From assembly GCA_938011325.1 (NCBI GenBank), contig CALLUD010000020.1, positions 1-63,342 of the forward strand: DNA of 63,342 nucleotides. Direction: 5' to 3'. Under the pieces are notes generated by a model. It did no database searches. It saw only the letters and a program-made list of their open reading frames with translations, and had not been told where the DNA came from. Each line of letters opens with the position of its first letter. Within the stretch, counting starts at the first letter, position 1. The stretch is from an uncultured Spartobacteria bacterium. Its GTDB lineage: Bacteria > Verrucomicrobiota > Verrucomicrobiia > Chthoniobacterales > JAATET01. Positions 1 to 8,803 of the stretch are shown piece by piece. Both the position numbers and the translations under genes were made by a program.

Positions 1-394
1 TCGCAAAGAGGCGCAAGGGAACAGGGGGCGAGCGGCGAGAGGCGAGCGTCGAGAGGGGGCCGCAAAGAGGCGCAAGGGAACAGGGGGCGAGCGGCGAGAG
101 GCGAGAGCGGTGGGGAGCGCCGCGGAGCGGCGCTGCTACAGCGGAGGCGGAGTGGCTGTTGCCTTTTGCGGGGTCGAGGGTCGAGAGACGAGAGCCGGAG
201 CGAAGCGGAGACAGCCTGCCGTAGGGCAGGCAATCGAGGGTTGGTGAGCGCCGCGGAGCGGCGCTGCTACAGCGGAGGCGCGAAGCCGGAGGGGGGGGGC
301 GAGGGACCCAGCGACGAGTGTCGAGGGACAAGAGGCGAGAGGCGAGAGGCGAGAGGCGAGAGGCGAGAGGCGAGAGGTGGCGGGGGCCGCTTTC
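1..394. repeat. Intergenic repeat tract (direct repeats, hairpins, heptamer array)
   Basis: I see no convincing gene in this 394-base stretch. A 45-base segment at 2-46 recurs exactly at 61-105. A 35-base segment at 115-149 recurs at 246-280; each copy begins with a hairpin, AGCGCCGC-GGA-GCGGCGCT, at 116-134 and 247-265. A tandem heptamer GAGGCGA runs for six full units at 332-373 and ends 20 bases short of the GH92 stop codon. Reading frames across the tract give only low-complexity Arg/Pro/Ala-rich products, as expected for repeats. Confidence 0.8.
332..373. repeat. Tandem heptamer array, six units of GAGGCGA
   Basis: Six perfect head-to-tail copies of GAGGCGA, followed by the diverged unit GAGGTGG. 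The array lies just downstream of the convergently read GH92 stop codon at 395. A simple-sequence array like this is prone to slippage and may vary in copy number between strains (inference). Confidence 0.85.
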
Positions 395-3300
395 TTACGG
401 ATCGGGGACGATGCGGTAGAAGGCGGCGTCGGCGGTGGCGCCGCCGGGGATGTGGATTTCGTAGGCGTCGCCGGTGCCGGGGATGAGGGCGCCGAGATTG
501 GTCCAGGGGCCCTCAAGGCGTCGGCTTTCGTCGATCTGGAGGGCGTAGTCGTGGCCTTCGTAGGCGGGGAAGGTGAGGGTGAGGTTGTCGTCGCCGGTGA
601 CGCCGATGTCGAGGCGGAGGGCGTCGCGGCCGAGAAGGGTGCCGGTGTTTTCGAGCGGTCCGGTGACGCCGCCGGGGGAGCTGATGGTGTCGAGGGTGCC
701 TTCGTTCTGGATACCTTCCTGGACGTCGAGTTTGCCGCCGCGTTTCACGCGGATGGTGCCGGTGTTGGTGATGGTGCCGTTGACGGTGAGTTTGCCGCCG
801 TTGATCTGGAGGAGGCCGTGGTTGACGAGGTTGCGGAGGGTTTTGGTTTCGTCGCCGAGGAGGAAGGAGGCGTCCTCGGGGATGAAGAGGTCGCGGCCGT
901 CGTAGTCGGTGCGGGTGGCGAGGACGGTGCAGCCGGCGAGGGCGGCGGAGGTGGCGTGGAGTGAGCCGCCGATGCGGATGCCGACGCGGTCGAAGGTGAA
1001 CGTGGCGGGGGTGGGGTCGGAGCCGGTGAAGGAGGAGATGAGGGCGCCGTCGTTTTCGCGGACGAGGGAGGCGAAGAAGTCGAGACCGCCGCTGGCGGTG
1101 CGGCGCAGGGTGAGGGTGAGCCGGCAGGGGCCGGTGATGTGGGGCGGGACGAGGGAGCAGGTGGAGAGGGCGGTGCCGGCGGCGGAGTGGAAGGGCGCGT
1201 CGGAGGTTTTTCGCCAGAAGGATTGGGCGCCGGAGCCGTTCGTATCGGTGGCGGCGAGGTAGCCGGGCCAGTCGGTGGTGCCGGTGCCGCCCTCGAAGAG
1301 GCCCCATGCGATGCCGGTGGAGGGATTTTCCACCGCGGCGATGTCGCCGGCGAGGTGGAGCGTGGCGGTGAGGGTGACGGCGTCGCCGGGCTGCTCGAGG
1401 GTGACCTTCGTGACAGGCGAGTAGATCGCGGTGCCGGAGGGGGCAACGGTCCAGGAGGGCGCGTCGGTGGTGGGATTCGTGATTTCGGGCGAGCCGAGGC
1501 CGGGGAGCCACGTGCCTTTTACGGGCAGGACGAGCTCGCGAGGATCGGGCGTGAAGTCGGTGCCGGTGCCCCAGAGCGTGGGTGTGGGGCCCATGACAAA
1601 GGCGAGCACCCCGCCGGCGACGATGTCGGAGTGGCGGATGACCGGCTCGTGAAGCGGCTGGCCGTTGAGGGTGACGGACTGGATGTAGATGTTGTCGCCG
1701 CCGGCGTTTTCGGCGGTGATGATGAAGGTGTTGCCGTTCGACTGGTGGAACTCGAGGCGCGGGATGCGCGGCCCGTGGAGGTAGTAGAAGTCCTGCCCGG
1801 CGATGGGGAAGAAGCCGGCGGTGGTGAAGAAATAGAGCGACGACATGGCGCCGGAGTCCTCGTCACCGGGGAAGGAATACGGACCGAAGTTTTTGCGCAG
1901 GCGGTCGGCCCAATACGAGGTGAGGAACGGTCTGCCGGCGTGGGCGAAGAGCCACGTGGACTGGAAGCAGACTTCGTTCGTGTAGTCGATGTAGGCGGTG
2001 CTGTTTTGCCGGAAGGCGAAGTCGAGCCGCTGCAGGAAGCGGGCGCGGCCGCCCATTTTCTCGATCATGGCATCGCGCTCGTGCGGGACGTTGAGCGAGT
2101 AGTTCCACGAGGTGCCCTGGTAGAAGTCGTTCGAGCTGGTGAGCGAGGAGGTGCTGAAGTCGCCATTGCGGGCGCGGGCGCGCACGAAGCCGGTGAAGCC
2201 GTTGCTGGTGGCGGAGTCGTCCCAGACGTTGCGCCAGTTGCCGGAGCGGGCAAGGAGCTGGGCGGCAAACTCCGTGTGGCCTAGGCCGGCGGCGATCTGC
2301 GCGGTGGTCCAGTCCTCGTAGGCGAAGGCGAGGGTGGAGGAACCGGAGCGCATGCGGGAGTCGTAGCCGTTGCGGTTGCCGTCGGAGGAGACGAAGCCGA
2401 GGTCTCGGTAGTCGGACGTGCGGCGGTTTGCGTTGAACTCGAGGAGCGGCCAGACCTTTTCCCAGTCGATGCCGGGGATTTGTTTCGCCCATGCGTCGGC
2501 AATGACGAGGTCGCCCTCGTCGCCGCCCTGGCCGACCTGGAAGTCCTTGCCCTGGATGAAGGCGGTCTCGGCGCGGCCGTTGCGGGCGAAGCGCTCGCCG
2601 TAGGAATTCACGACGGAGGCCATGGTCTCGGGCTGGAGGATGCCGAGAAGCGGGAAGAGGGTGAGCCAGGTGTCCCAGTTCGTGTAGTGGTCGTCCCAGA
2701 ACGGGGCGTCCCCGGGCCAGCCGGCGGGGTCGCCGGTGCGGTTGCGCGGCTGGATGAGGCTGTGAAAGAGGGCGGTGTAGAGTTTGCGGCCTTCCTCGGC
2801 GCTGATTCCGGGTGCCTGCACGACGGAGAGCACGCGGTTCCATTCCTCCTTCGCGGCCTGCTCGAGCCCGCCGATGTCCCAGCCGGGAATCTCGGCTTCG
2901 AGATACTGGCGGGCCTTTTCGACGGAGTCGAACGACACGGCGATCTTCATGCGGACGGTGCGGTCCGTCGTGGTGTCGAAGCGCATCCAGGCGCCGAGGC
3001 GCTGGCGGGTGGAGATGCTGGCGGAGTAAACGCCGGCGCTCTCCGTGGTGCCGACCCAGGTGCCGGCGACGGTGGGCGTGCGGTCGATCTTCGCGTAGAA
3101 GAAGACCTCGTAGGGCGCGGGGTTCCAGTTGCCGTCGAAGGTGCCGCCGCCGCTGATGGTGCCATTGACGGGATCGATGGTGACAGTGCCGCTGGTCATT
3201 CCGTCGCTGCGGCCGAGCTTGCGGGCGACGTCGAGGTAGATGCGTGAGTCGTTCGAGGCGGGGAAGTCGAACTGGTAGATGGCGGAGCGCCGGGAGGGGA

Positions 3301-4423
3301 CGACCGTGCAGTCGATCGCCCACTTCGTGAGGCGGCCGCGGAAGGAATACGGGCGGGCCTGGATGCCGGAAATGGGCGAGCGGTGGCTGGTCTCGTTGTA
3401 GCCGGAGCCGATCTTCGGGGCGATGAGGAAGTTTCCGTAGGACAGCGTGCTGCTGCCCGCACCCTGCGGATGGAGCTGGGAGAAGCCGACGACGTCGTTG
3501 CCGTGGCGGTAGCCGGAGGAGAGGGGCGAGTTTGTGTCGGGGCTGGGAAGGATCGATGCGTGAGGGAGCGCGGGGCCGGGAGGGCAGGAGCCGGTATCGG
3601 CGGCGCCGATCATGGGATCGACGACATCGGCGAGGGGAATCTCGGGCTCCGGCGACTCGCCATCGACGGTGCTGCCGGGGGTCTCGTAGAGGGACTTCGC
3701 CTGCGCCTCGGAGAGGAGGCCTTCGTAGATCTGCACGTCGTCGATCGCGCCCTTGAAGTCGTCGAGTTCCTGTCCGGCGCGGAGGAAGGCGCCGAGCGCG
3801 AAGTAGCGGATGGGATTCGTGAGGATCGGGACGGAAACGCTGTTGCTGCCCCGGAAGACGCCGTCGACGTAAACGCGCCGGATGTCCTGATCGTAGGCGA
3901 CCGCGACGTGGTGCCACTCGCCATCGCTGACGTCGATGCCGGTGTTGATTTCGCCGGCGTTGTCGTTGGCGCCGGCATTGCGGGCGCGGACGCGGAGGCC
4001 GATGCCCTGCCCGTTTTCGCGGGTGATGACTTCGAAGCCGGTGTTGTAGGTCGAGGGGTCCGTCGAGTCGGTGGTCATGCCGAACACGGCCTGCGTGGCG
4101 GCGTCGGCCTGCTCCGGGGTTTGCTTCACCCAGAACGAAACGCTGAACGGACGGAATGTGGAGTAGTCACCGAGGATCGAGAGCGTGCTGCCTTCGTCGA
4201 GGCTGGCGAGGAGGTAGTCATTCGAGCCGGCGAGCTGCACATATCCGCCGATGGCGCCGCCGCTGCCGGGGAAGGTGACCCCGTTGCCTCGCACGGAGAG
4301 ATCCGCCGTGCTGACGATGTCGTTGCCATTCCCGTCGAGCGGGTAGCGATGGCGCAGGGTCGCGCCCTGGGCATGGACGACGGCGATCGAAAGACAGGCG
4401 AGGAGAACGTGTCGGAACTGCAT
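395..4423 (-). CDS. Secreted LamG + GH92-family glycosidase-like protein
   Basis: A 1342-aa exported protein. A signal peptide (about residues 1-20, cut after VVHAQG) is followed by a LamG/concanavalin-like domain (about 22-255), then a GH92 domain beginning near DPMIGAADTG (about 265-965), then a C-terminal beta-rich region with NxGTI/NxGxL-type repeats. GH92 enzymes are calcium-dependent exo-alpha-mannosidases. The motif GDEDSGAMSS keeps the paired Asp of the catalytic base (D854, D856). The position normally occupied by the catalytic-acid Glu (EG-x-x-W-x-Y) is Gln here: YQGTSWNYS, Q769. The family is clear; the substrate is not. It lies 43 bases downstream of a paralogue and is probably co-transcribed with it. 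The start is the ATG at 4423, immediately before the signal peptide. Confidence 0.88.
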   Translation of the reverse strand: MQFRHVLLACLSIAVVHAQGATLRHRYPLDGNGNDIVSTADLSVRGNGVTFPGSGGAIGGYVQLAGSNDYLLASLDEGSTLSILGDYSTFRPFSVSFWVKQTPEQADAATQAVFGMTTDSTDPSTYNTGFEVITRENGQGIGLRVRARNAGANDNAGEINTGIDVSDGEWHHVAVAYDQDIRRVYVDGVFRGSNSVSVPILTNPIRYFALGAFLRAGQELDDFKGAIDDVQIYEGLLSEAQAKSLYETPGSTVDGESPEPEIPLADVVDPMIGAADTGSCPPGPALPHASILPSPDTNSPLSSGYRHGNDVVGFSQLHPQGAGSSTLSYGNFLIAPKIGSGYNETSHRSPISGIQARPYSFRGRLTKWAIDCTVVPSRRSAIYQFDFPASNDSRIYLDVARKLGRSDGMTSGTVTIDPVNGTISGGGTFDGNWNPAPYEVFFYAKIDRTPTVAGTWVGTTESAGVYSASISTRQRLGAWMRFDTTTDRTVRMKIAVSFDSVEKARQYLEAEIPGWDIGGLEQAAKEEWNRVLSVVQAPGISAEEGRKLYTALFHSLIQPRNRTGDPAGWPGDAPFWDDHYTNWDTWLTLFPLLGILQPETMASVVNSYGERFARNGRAETAFIQGKDFQVGQGGDEGDLVIADAWAKQIPGIDWEKVWPLLEFNANRRTSDYRDLGFVSSDGNRNGYDSRMRSGSSTLAFAYEDWTTAQIAAGLGHTEFAAQLLARSGNWRNVWDDSATSNGFTGFVRARARNGDFSTSSLTSSNDFYQGTSWNYSLNVPHERDAMIEKMGGRARFLQRLDFAFRQNSTAYIDYTNEVCFQSTWLFAHAGRPFLTSYWADRLRKNFGPYSFPGDEDSGAMSSLYFFTTAGFFPIAGQDFYYLHGPRIPRLEFHQSNGNTFIITAENAGGDNIYIQSVTLNGQPLHEPVIRHSDIVAGGVLAFVMGPTPTLWGTGTDFTPDPRELVLPVKGTWLPGLGSPEITNPTTDAPSWTVAPSGTAIYSPVTKVTLEQPGDAVTLTATLHLAGDIAAVENPSTGIAWGLFEGGTGTTDWPGYLAATDTNGSGAQSFWRKTSDAPFHSAAGTALSTCSLVPPHITGPCRLTLTLRRTASGGLDFFASLVRENDGALISSFTGSDPTPATFTFDRVGIRIGGSLHATSAALAGCTVLATRTDYDGRDLFIPEDASFLLGDETKTLRNLVNHGLLQINGGKLTVNGTITNTGTIRVKRGGKLDVQEGIQNEGTLDTISSPGGVTGPLENTGTLLGRDALRLDIGVTGDDNLTLTFPAYEGHDYALQIDESRRLEGPWTNLGALIPGTGDAYEIHIPGGATADAAFYRIVPDP

Positions 4424-4466
4424 GGGGAAAATGGGGCTCCGGCCTTTGGCCGGGGGCGCGGCGACC

Positions 4467-6647
4467 TTACGGGGAAGCCTGGCCGGAATATAGCTCGGAT
4501 TTGCCGGCCTGGCCCCAATCGGAGGGGGTCGGGCCCATCACAAACGCGAGCGTGCCGCCGGCGAGGATGTCGCTGTGCCGGATCACCGGCGAGTTGAGCG
4601 GCTGGCCATTGAGCGTCGCGGATTGGACGTAGATGTTTTCCCCGCCGGCGTTCTCGGCCGTGATGGTGAACGTCTTCCCGTTCGGCTGACGAAACTCGAG
4701 CCGGGGCACGCGGGGGCCGTGGAGGTAGTAGAAATCCTGCCCGGCGACCGGGAAGAAGCCGGCGGTGAGGAAGAAATAGAGCGACGACATGGCGCCGGAG
4801 TCCTCATCGCCGGGGAAGGAATACTCGCCGAAGAGATTGCGGAGTTCGTTTGCCCAGTAGGACGTGCGGTCGGGCCGGCCGGCGTGGGCAAAGAGCCACG
4901 TCGCCTGGAAGCAGACCTCGTTCGTGAAGTCGATGTAGGCGTTGCTGCGCTGGTTGTAGGCAAACTCGAGGCGCTCGAGGAATTTCTCGCGCCCGCCCAT
5001 TTTCTCGATCATGGCATCGCGCTCGTGCGGGACGTTGAGCGAGTAGTTCCAGCCGGTGCCCTGATAGAAGCCGTCGGAGGCCGTGACCGGAGCGTCGCTG
5101 AATTCTCCATTGCGGGCCCGCGCGCGCACGAAGCCGGTGAAGCCGTCGCCCTCGGCGTTGTCGTTCCAGACGTTGCGCCAGTTTTCGGAGCGCTTGCGCA
5201 GTTTCTCGGCGTCGGCCCGGTAGCCGAGGGCCTCGGCGACCTGCGCGACGACCCAGTCCTGATACGCAAAGGCGAGGGTGGTGGAGCCGGACTGCATGCG
5301 GCTGTCGTAGCCTTCGCGATCGCCGTCGGAGGGATGATAGCCAAGCCGGCGGTAATCGGCGGTGCGGCGGTCGGCGTGGGCCTTGAGGAGTTTCCACACG
5401 GGCTTCCAATCAATGCCGGGAATCTTCTTCACGAACGCGTCGCCGATTACGAGATCGACCTCGTCGCCGCCCTGGCCGACCTGGAAGTCCTTGCCCTGGA
5501 TGAAGGCCGTTTCCACGCGGCCGTTGCGGGCGAAGCGCTCGGCGTAGGAATTGACGACCGACGCGAGGGTGTCGGGCTTGATGATCGCGAGGAGCGGGAA
5601 GAGGGTGAGCCAGGTGTCCCACGTCGTGTAGTGGTCGTCCCAGAACGCGGCGTCGGCGGGCCAGCCCTTCGCGTCGCCGGTGCGGTTGCGCGGCTGGACG
5701 AGGCTGTGGAAGAGAGCGGTGTAGAGCTTGCGGCCTTCCTCGGGGTTGATACCGGGCGCGTGCACGACGGAGAGCGTCTGATCCCAATGCGCCTTCACGC
5801 GCTTTTCTAGGCCCTCCATATCCCACGCCGGGATTTCCTTCTCGAGAAACTCCCGCGCCTTTTCCACCGAGGTGAACGAAACGGCGATCTTCACGCGGAT
5901 GGCCTGCTGCTTTGTCGTGTCGAACTGCATCCAGCCGCCAAGGGGCTTGCGCGAGGACGAGTTGATCTTCATGCGGCCGGGGGAGTCGTTGTCGTCCACC
6001 CAGGTGCCGGCGGCGGTGGGGCGCGCGCTCACCTGCGCATAGAAGAAGACATCGTAGGGGTGCGGATTCCAGTTGCCGTCGAAGGTGCCGCCACCGCTGA
6101 TCGTGCCCTTCGCGGGATCGATGCTCACCGAGCCGGAGACCATGCCGTCGCGTTTGCCGAGCTTGCGGGCGACGTCGAAGTAGATGCGGGCGTCGTCGGA
6201 GGGCGGGAAGACGAATTCATAGATGGCGGAGCGTGCCGCCGGCACGAGGGTGCAGTCGATGCCCCACCGGTCGAGCCGCCCGCGCCAGGAGTAGATCTTT
6301 GCCACCATGTCGACCACGGGCGAGCGGTGGTCCTCCTCGCGGTGGCCCGGGCCAATCTGCGGGGAGATCAGGAAATTGCCGAACGAGACCGCGCTGCTGC
6401 CCGCGCCCTGCGCGTGGAGTTGCGAAAAACCGACAAAATCCTGCCCGTGGATATAGCCGGATGCCGAGCGGCCATACGTATCGGGACTGGGGTAAATGGA
6501 GGCATGCGGCAACACGGGGCCCGGAGGGCAGGAACCTGTCCCCGCCGCGCCGATCATGGGGTCGACCAGGTCTGCGAGGGAGGGAGTGCTGTTTGCTCGA
6601 AGGCCCGCAGCTGTAAGCAGAAACAGGCAAAGAAAAAACCGAAACAT
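4467..6647 (-). CDS. Secreted GH92-family glycosidase-like protein (paralogue)
   Basis: A 726-aa exported GH92 protein without the LamG and C-terminal extensions of its neighbour. The ATG at 6647 gives a clean signal peptide (MFRFFLCLFLLTAAGLRA); the frame stays open for 301 codons further upstream, but that stretch runs through lpxA in another frame and is not coding. Conserved features shared with the 395-4423 paralogue include DPMIGAAGTG near the N-terminus, VPHERDAMIEKMGG, and GDEDSGAMSS carrying the likely base Asp pair (D614, D616). The expected acid Glu is again Gln (YQGTGWNYS, Q529). The two genes look like an old tandem duplication. The protein is expected in the periplasm or outside the cell; mannoside or mannose-phosphodiester hydrolysis is inference. 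Confidence 0.88.
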   Translation of the reverse strand: MFRFFLCLFLLTAAGLRANSTPSLADLVDPMIGAAGTGSCPPGPVLPHASIYPSPDTYGRSASGYIHGQDFVGFSQLHAQGAGSSAVSFGNFLISPQIGPGHREEDHRSPVVDMVAKIYSWRGRLDRWGIDCTLVPAARSAIYEFVFPPSDDARIYFDVARKLGKRDGMVSGSVSIDPAKGTISGGGTFDGNWNPHPYDVFFYAQVSARPTAAGTWVDDNDSPGRMKINSSSRKPLGGWMQFDTTKQQAIRVKIAVSFTSVEKAREFLEKEIPAWDMEGLEKRVKAHWDQTLSVVHAPGINPEEGRKLYTALFHSLVQPRNRTGDAKGWPADAAFWDDHYTTWDTWLTLFPLLAIIKPDTLASVVNSYAERFARNGRVETAFIQGKDFQVGQGGDEVDLVIGDAFVKKIPGIDWKPVWKLLKAHADRRTADYRRLGYHPSDGDREGYDSRMQSGSTTLAFAYQDWVVAQVAEALGYRADAEKLRKRSENWRNVWNDNAEGDGFTGFVRARARNGEFSDAPVTASDGFYQGTGWNYSLNVPHERDAMIEKMGGREKFLERLEFAYNQRSNAYIDFTNEVCFQATWLFAHAGRPDRTSYWANELRNLFGEYSFPGDEDSGAMSSLYFFLTAGFFPVAGQDFYYLHGPRVPRLEFRQPNGKTFTITAENAGGENIYVQSATLNGQPLNSPVIRHSDILAGGTLAFVMGPTPSDWGQAGKSELYSGQASP

Positions 6648-6703
6648 CACGAAAAACCGGATCGTATCGGCGGGTCCGGTTGTGGACAACCGACGCAAAC
6701 GTA

Positions 6704-7477
6704 TCAGCGGATGATGCCTCGCTTGCTTGATTCGATGAATTCGAGCAGCGCGATAATCTGCGGATTTGCAGGGAGTTGCGCACGAATGGCTTCCACCGCC
6801 TGCTTTGTATTCAAGTTGCTGCGGTAGATGATTCGATACGCTTCGCGCAACGAGCGGATCGTTTCGTGCTCGAAACCGCGGCGTTCCATGCCGACCTGAT
6901 TCACCCCGCGGACCTCGGCGGGGTTGCCGTCGGCGATCATGAATGGCGGGACGTCCTGAACGATCTTTGTGCAGCCGCCGGTGATCGCGTGCTGCCCGAT
7001 GCGGCAGAACTGGTGGACGCCGCAGAGACCGCCGATGACGACGTGATCCTCGACGATCACGTGGCCTGCGAGGGTGCCATTGTTCGAGAAAATGACGTGG
7101 TTCCCCACCACGCAATCGTGCGCAATGTGTGAATAGGCGAGGAAGTTGCCGTCGTTGCCGATGATCGTCTTCGAACCGGGGGCGGTGCCGCGATTGATCG
7201 TGACGAACTCGCGGAAGCTGTTGCGGTCGCCGATTTCGAGATAGGTCGGCTCGCCCTTGTATTTGAGATCCTGCGACCGCTGGCCGATGGATCCGTAGGG
7301 AAAGAAGGTGTTGCCGTCGCCGATCTTCGTGGGGCCGACGATCGTAACGTGCGGATGGATCGTGCAGTTGGCGCCGATCACGACATCGGGACCGATCACG
7401 CAATACGCGCCGATGGTGGTGCCATCGCCGATTTGCGCGGAAGGATCGATGACCGCTGTCGGATGGATTTCCGCCAT
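6704..7477 (-). CDS. lpxA: Acyl-ACP--UDP-N-acetylglucosamine O-acyltransferase
   Basis: A 257-aa cytoplasmic enzyme for the first step of lipid A synthesis, transferring a 3-hydroxyacyl chain from ACP to UDP-GlcNAc. The N-terminal two thirds show left-handed beta-helix hexapeptide repeats (IHPTAVIDPSAQIGDGTTIG onward). IAHDCVVGNHVIFSN contains the catalytic His, and the C-terminal helical part has the usual length. The ATG at 7477 lies 3 bases after the lpxC-fabZ stop, so the two are one transcript. The two GH92 genes follow 56 bases downstream on the same strand. Confidence 0.95.
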   Translation of the reverse strand: MAEIHPTAVIDPSAQIGDGTTIGAYCVIGPDVVIGANCTIHPHVTIVGPTKIGDGNTFFPYGSIGQRSQDLKYKGEPTYLEIGDRNSFREFVTINRGTAPGSKTIIGNDGNFLAYSHIAHDCVVGNHVIFSNNGTLAGHVIVEDHVVIGGLCGVHQFCRIGQHAITGGCTKIVQDVPPFMIADGNPAEVRGVNQVGMERRGFEHETIRSLREAYRIIYRSNLNTKQAVEAIRAQLPANPQIIALLEFIESSKRGIIR

Positions 7478-7480
7478 GGG

Positions 7481-8779
7481 TTATTTGTCCACGATCCCGA
7501 AGAGAAGAACGCCTTCGCTGACGACCTCGTTGTTGACGAGGCATTTGCAAGCGGCCTTTCCGAGGCGGGTCTTCATGCTGAGCATGTCCACGTGGATGAA
7601 GAGCGTGTCGCCGGGCACGACCGGCTTGCGGAACTTCACCTCGTCGGCGCTCATGAAGTAGCCGACCTTTCCTTCGTTGGCCGTGCGGCGCATCATCACG
7701 AGGCTCGCGACCTGCGCCATCGCCTCGACCTGGAGCACGCCGGGCATGACCGGGTGGCCGGGGAAGTGGCCCTGGAAATACGGCTCGTTGATCGTGACGG
7801 ATTTGACCCCGACCGCGCGCGTTTCCTCGATCTCGACGACGCGGTCGACGAGCAGGAACGGATAGCGGTGCGGGAGGATCGACATGATCTGGTTCACGTC
7901 GAGCGCGGCGGCGCCGGCGACCAACGGGCGTGGCGCCATGGCGGCGAGCTCGGAGCTGCGCTTGACAATCGCGCGGGCGAGTGCGGCATTCGGGCCGTGG
8001 CCGGGCTTGACGGCGACGATGTGGCCGCGGAGCGGGCGGCCGGTGAGGGCGAGATCGCCAATGATGTCGAGAATCTTGTGGCGGACGAACTCATCGGGGA
8101 AGCGCAGCGGCTCCTTGCTGAGAACCGAGTCGCCGCGCGCGACGATGGCGTTTTCCAGGCTGCCGCCGCGGATGAGGCCCTTGTCCATGAGCGGTTTCAC
8201 GTCCTCGTAGAAGACGAAGGTGCGCGCCGGGGCGATTTCCTTTTCGTAAACCTCGGGCGTGATCTCGAGGCTGAGGAACTGCGTGAAGCGGCCTTCGGGG
8301 CCGACCTGCGTGCAGGAAACGCGGAGTTTGTCGTCCGGGAAAATCGTGAGAATCGAGCTGTTGACCTCGACGTGGATCGGCTCGATCGGCTCGAAGACGG
8401 CACGCGGGGCCTCCTGCTCGACGATGCCGGCCTGCTGGATCATCTCGACGTAGGCCTTCGCGCTGCCGTCGCCGATCGGCGGCTCGTTTGCGTTCATCTC
8501 GATGATCGCGTTGTCGACGCCCATGCCGGCGAGCGCGGAAATGACGTGCTCGACCGTGTGAATCTTCGCGTTGCCCTGAACGATCGTCGTGGCGCGCTCG
8601 ACGGTCTTTACGTTGGAGACGTGGGCATCGATGGTGGGCTCATCGGGCAGGTCGACCCGACGAAACTTGAAGCCGTGCCCGGCGGGCGCGGGGTGAATCG
8701 TGAGTGTGACGTCCTCTCCGGTATGAAGCGAACTGCCTGTGAGACTGGCGCTGGAGGCCAGGGTGCGTTGTTTATCCAT
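7481..8779 (-). CDS. lpxC-fabZ: Bifunctional LpxC deacetylase / FabZ dehydratase fusion
   Basis: A 432-aa fusion. The N-terminal half is LpxC, the zinc-dependent UDP-3-O-acyl-GlcNAc deacetylase and committed step of lipid A synthesis: TVEHVISALAG and RHKILDIIGD supply zinc ligands and the catalytic Asp. The C-terminal part (about 290-432) is the hot-dog-fold 3-hydroxyacyl-ACP dehydratase FabZ: ILPHRYPFLLVDRV and GHFPGHPVMPGVLQVEAMAQ carry the active-site His and Glu. The fusion is known in Bacteroidota and Verrucomicrobiota and is a lineage marker. It may couple acyl-chain supply to lipid A. The ATG at 8779 is 24 bases downstream of the cyclic-nucleotide-binding gene; lpxA follows. Confidence 0.95.
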   Translation of the reverse strand: MDKQRTLASSASLTGSSLHTGEDVTLTIHPAPAGHGFKFRRVDLPDEPTIDAHVSNVKTVERATTIVQGNAKIHTVEHVISALAGMGVDNAIIEMNANEPPIGDGSAKAYVEMIQQAGIVEQEAPRAVFEPIEPIHVEVNSSILTIFPDDKLRVSCTQVGPEGRFTQFLSLEITPEVYEKEIAPARTFVFYEDVKPLMDKGLIRGGSLENAIVARGDSVLSKEPLRFPDEFVRHKILDIIGDLALTGRPLRGHIVAVKPGHGPNAALARAIVKRSSELAAMAPRPLVAGAAALDVNQIMSILPHRYPFLLVDRVVEIEETRAVGVKSVTINEPYFQGHFPGHPVMPGVLQVEAMAQVASLVMMRRTANEGKVGYFMSADEVKFRKPVVPGDTLFIHVDMLSMKTRLGKAACKCLVNNEVVSEGVLLFGIVDK

Positions 8780-8803
8780 CCTTGCTGATACGGCGCGCCC
8801 GGG

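Noticed and set aside
136..516. Low-complexity Pro/Ala/Ser- or Arg-rich reading frames in the left-end repeat tract
   Set aside because: They arise from simple repeats in GC-rich DNA, have no start signal and partly overlap the GH92 stop on the other frame.
6648..7550. 301-codon upstream extension of the second GH92 frame
   Set aside because: It is Arg/His-rich, runs through lpxA in another frame, and the ATG at 6647 gives a perfect signal peptide.
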